A stretch of DNA of 29,565 nt. Source: Diphasiastrum complanatum (taxonomy: Eukaryota; Streptophyta; Lycopodiopsida; Lycopodiales; Lycopodiaceae). This document shows positions 27,742 through 29,565 of the stretch, piece by piece. The stretch spans positions 1 through 29,565 of the forward strand of contig MU836393.1 of assembly GCA_029204225.1 (NCBI GenBank). The letters run 5' to 3'. Within the stretch, counting starts at the first letter, position 1. The number at the start of each line of letters is the position of its first letter. The translations under genes and the position numbers were made by a program. Under the pieces are notes generated by a model. That model was given only the letters and a program-made list of their open reading frames with translations. It was not told the DNA's origin and searched no databases.

Positions 27742-29565
27742 TCAAGAACCGTCTTGGTCCTCTAAGACAAAGTCTGGAAAAATCTTGCGAAGGACGCTGC
27801 CTCTTTCCCAAGTGGCATTCTCAACAGGCTGATCATTCCACTTAACCAGATATTCTCGGTATAGAGTATGACGAGTCTGCGTCTCTCTACTATCAAGAAT
27901 CTCCTCTGGTTCATGTGGAGGTTGTTGAGGATCCAATGGGAGAACTAGAACACTCTCCCCTACCAGATTGTCTGATCTGGTTAAGGCTTTTCGTAACTGA
28001 CTTACATGAAAGACTAGAAAAACCTTACTGTTGTGTGGGAGTTCTAGTTCATAGGTGACCTCGCCTAGTCTCCTACTGATGGTAAAGGGACCACAATATC
28101 TTGGAGACAACTTAGCACACACTCCTGATTTGAGGGTTTTAGAGTCAACTGGGACTCTCAAGTAGACTTTCTCACCAGTGGAGAACTGCACATCCCGTCT
28201 GTGTGGATCTGCATAATGCCTGGCTCGATCCTGGGATTGTCTAATGCTACGCTTAGCATGTTCTATCATCTGGTTTAGGTCTTCTAAAAAGTTTCTGGCT
28301 GCTTCAACTTTTTCTTGTTTAAACCCTATAGCTGTGGGTGAGCGTGGCTGAAAACCGTACATCAGCATAAATGGGCTGTATCCCGTAGCTGAATGTTTGG
28401 TACTGTTGTAAGCAAACTTTAATATCGAGAGATACTCCTCCCAATTAGTCTGCTTCTTGCTGACGTATGCACGAAGCATATCCTCCAGCACTTGATTTAC
28501 CCTTTCTGTTTGACAGTCCGTCTGTGGATGGTCGGTGGTACTCATATTAAGTTTAGTATGGAGATGATGGAATACTGCCCTCCAAAAATTTCCAGTAAAC
28601 TTACTGTCCCGGTCGCTGACTATGCGGGAAGGTAGACCGTACAATTTAAATAGCCCGTCTACAAACAACCTCGCTAACTCTGGAGCTCTAACGGTTGTTT
28701 TGGTCGGAATAAAATGAGCCATTTTGGTCAGACGGTCAACTGTGACCCATATAGAGTCATTACCCTTTTGGGTTTTAGGCAGGCCTACTATAAAATCCAT
28801 GGAGATACTCTCCCATTTACCAGCTGGTATTTCTAAGGGATGCAACAACCCTCCTGCCTTTAAACGCTCTGCTTTATTTACTTGACATTTCTGGCAACTG
28901 GTTACATACTGGTGGACGTCCTTTTTCATACTGGGCCAGAAAAAATTGCCTACGAAGAAGCTCATAGGTCTTCTGTATGCCTGGGTGTCCCGCGCTAGGA
29001 TTGTCATGACATTCATATAGGACCTGCTGCCTATAATCCTCTGAATTGGGGACACATACTCTATCTCTATAGAGCAAGTACTCATCCTGAATGGAATACT
29101 GTTTCCATTTGAATCCTTGAGTCAACTGACCCTCAACCCCTAGGGTTTGCTTGGGTAATACAGGCTCAGAATCCTCAACGTCATCTGACGACGTATACTC
29201 GGACTCATCATCATCCTCAACGGAAGCTGCCGTATTCTTGGATGAACTAGCACCAGCCCTGGGAATTGGTTCTGGAGTCTGTAACTGTCTGTTCTGGACT
29301 GAGTTCCAGATAATAGAGAAGAATGCATCATGCTGGCATTTCCCTCTCAAGGACTCGAGTAACTCATTACGAATCTGAGTAAAACTCAGCTCGTTTATCA
29401 TAGGCATTCTGCTAAGGGCATCTGCTACTGTATTGAATTTTCCACGCCTATATCTGATAGACATGTCAAACTCTTGCATCAACTCTGCCCAACGAGCTTT
29501 CCGACCTCTAAGCTCAGGTTGATTGCAAAGGTATCTGAGACTCTCATGGTCTGTCAGGACCTCAA
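27742..29565 (-). pseudogene. pol: pol of a chromovirus: RNase H end, integrase, chromodomain; one frameshift; runs off the window
   Basis: The window edge falls in RNase H (EVLTDHESLRYL, then RRGKFNTVADALSRMP). After an acidic linker comes the integrase zinc block (YECHDNPSAGHPGIQKTYEL to SCQKCQ), then the DDE core (SMDFIVGLPKTQKG, IVSDRDSKFTGNFW, TDCQTERVNQ with the catalytic Glu), a GPY/F block (LSPRYCGPFTISRRLGE) and a chromodomain (YLVKWNDQPVENATWE). A run of six A at 28940-28945 on the plus strand shifts the frame just after LLRRQFF; five would keep it open. Integrase has Cys in TDCQTERVNQ where Gly is usual. Otherwise it is open to its stop, so this copy is much less decayed than the left-hand Ty3 element. 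Confidence 0.9.

Noticed and set aside
1-29565. tRNA, rRNA, CRISPR or prokaryotic operon
   Set aside because: None was recognised by eye; the regular repeats are microsatellites, LTRs and transposon ends, and no spaced CRISPR-like array exists.

Overview
This window looks like repeat-rich intergenic DNA of a large plant nuclear genome. The evidence is spliceosomal introns, Ty3/gypsy chromovirus elements with an initiator-methionine tRNA primer site, a Ty1/copia fragment, hAT-type BED/DUF659 transposase genes, a LINE fragment, and exons of a plant-like mRNA cap guanine-N7 methyltransferase. A fern or other non-seed plant is possible, but that is a weak inference from overall style. No tRNA, rRNA, CRISPR or bacterial feature was seen.

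Layout. 1-378: unassigned, with a microsatellite. 379-2104 (-): decayed hAT-like transposase (copy D) with two recognisable introns. 2105-2820: CT/CA microsatellites, a GC-rich palindromic repeat and a TA tract. 2938-9095 (+): a complete-ended Ty3/gypsy chromovirus with near-identical LTRs and a CACTC target duplication, but a broken interior; it sits beside, and probably inside, a LINE reverse-transcriptase fragment (9101-9440, -). 9501-11317 (+): three coding exons of a cap methyltransferase, the only host gene recognised. 12841-13777: tail and LTR of a second chromovirus.

13778-27253 is a cluster of three copies of one hAT-like family. Copy C (13778-17289, -) is truncated and internally deleted. 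Copy A (17651-23703) has both ends and two convergent genes. Copy B (23738-27253, +) is truncated. Each preserved end is an array of GGTACC/GGATCC palindromes abutting a TA tract. A 113-bp fold-back made from a copia reverse-transcriptase fragment lies between C and A, also bordered by TA tracts. The transposase reads, in order, BED zinc finger, Pro-rich linker, DUF659, hAT dimerisation region, then a long disordered tail with two AT-hooks. Copy A also carries a 121-residue charged ORF of unknown function.

27255-27372 (+) is a short gypsy fragment. From 27373 to the right edge lies the 3' part of another chromovirus on the minus strand.

The best candidates for something undescribed are the two-gene, AT-hook hAT-like element with TA-tract insertions and palindromic ends, the copia fold-back beside it, and repeated CAG-to-TAG nonsense changes across several elements. 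Five of these changes are directly visible by comparing copies inside the window. All transposase and retroelement genes seen here are broken, so any activity must have come from other copies.
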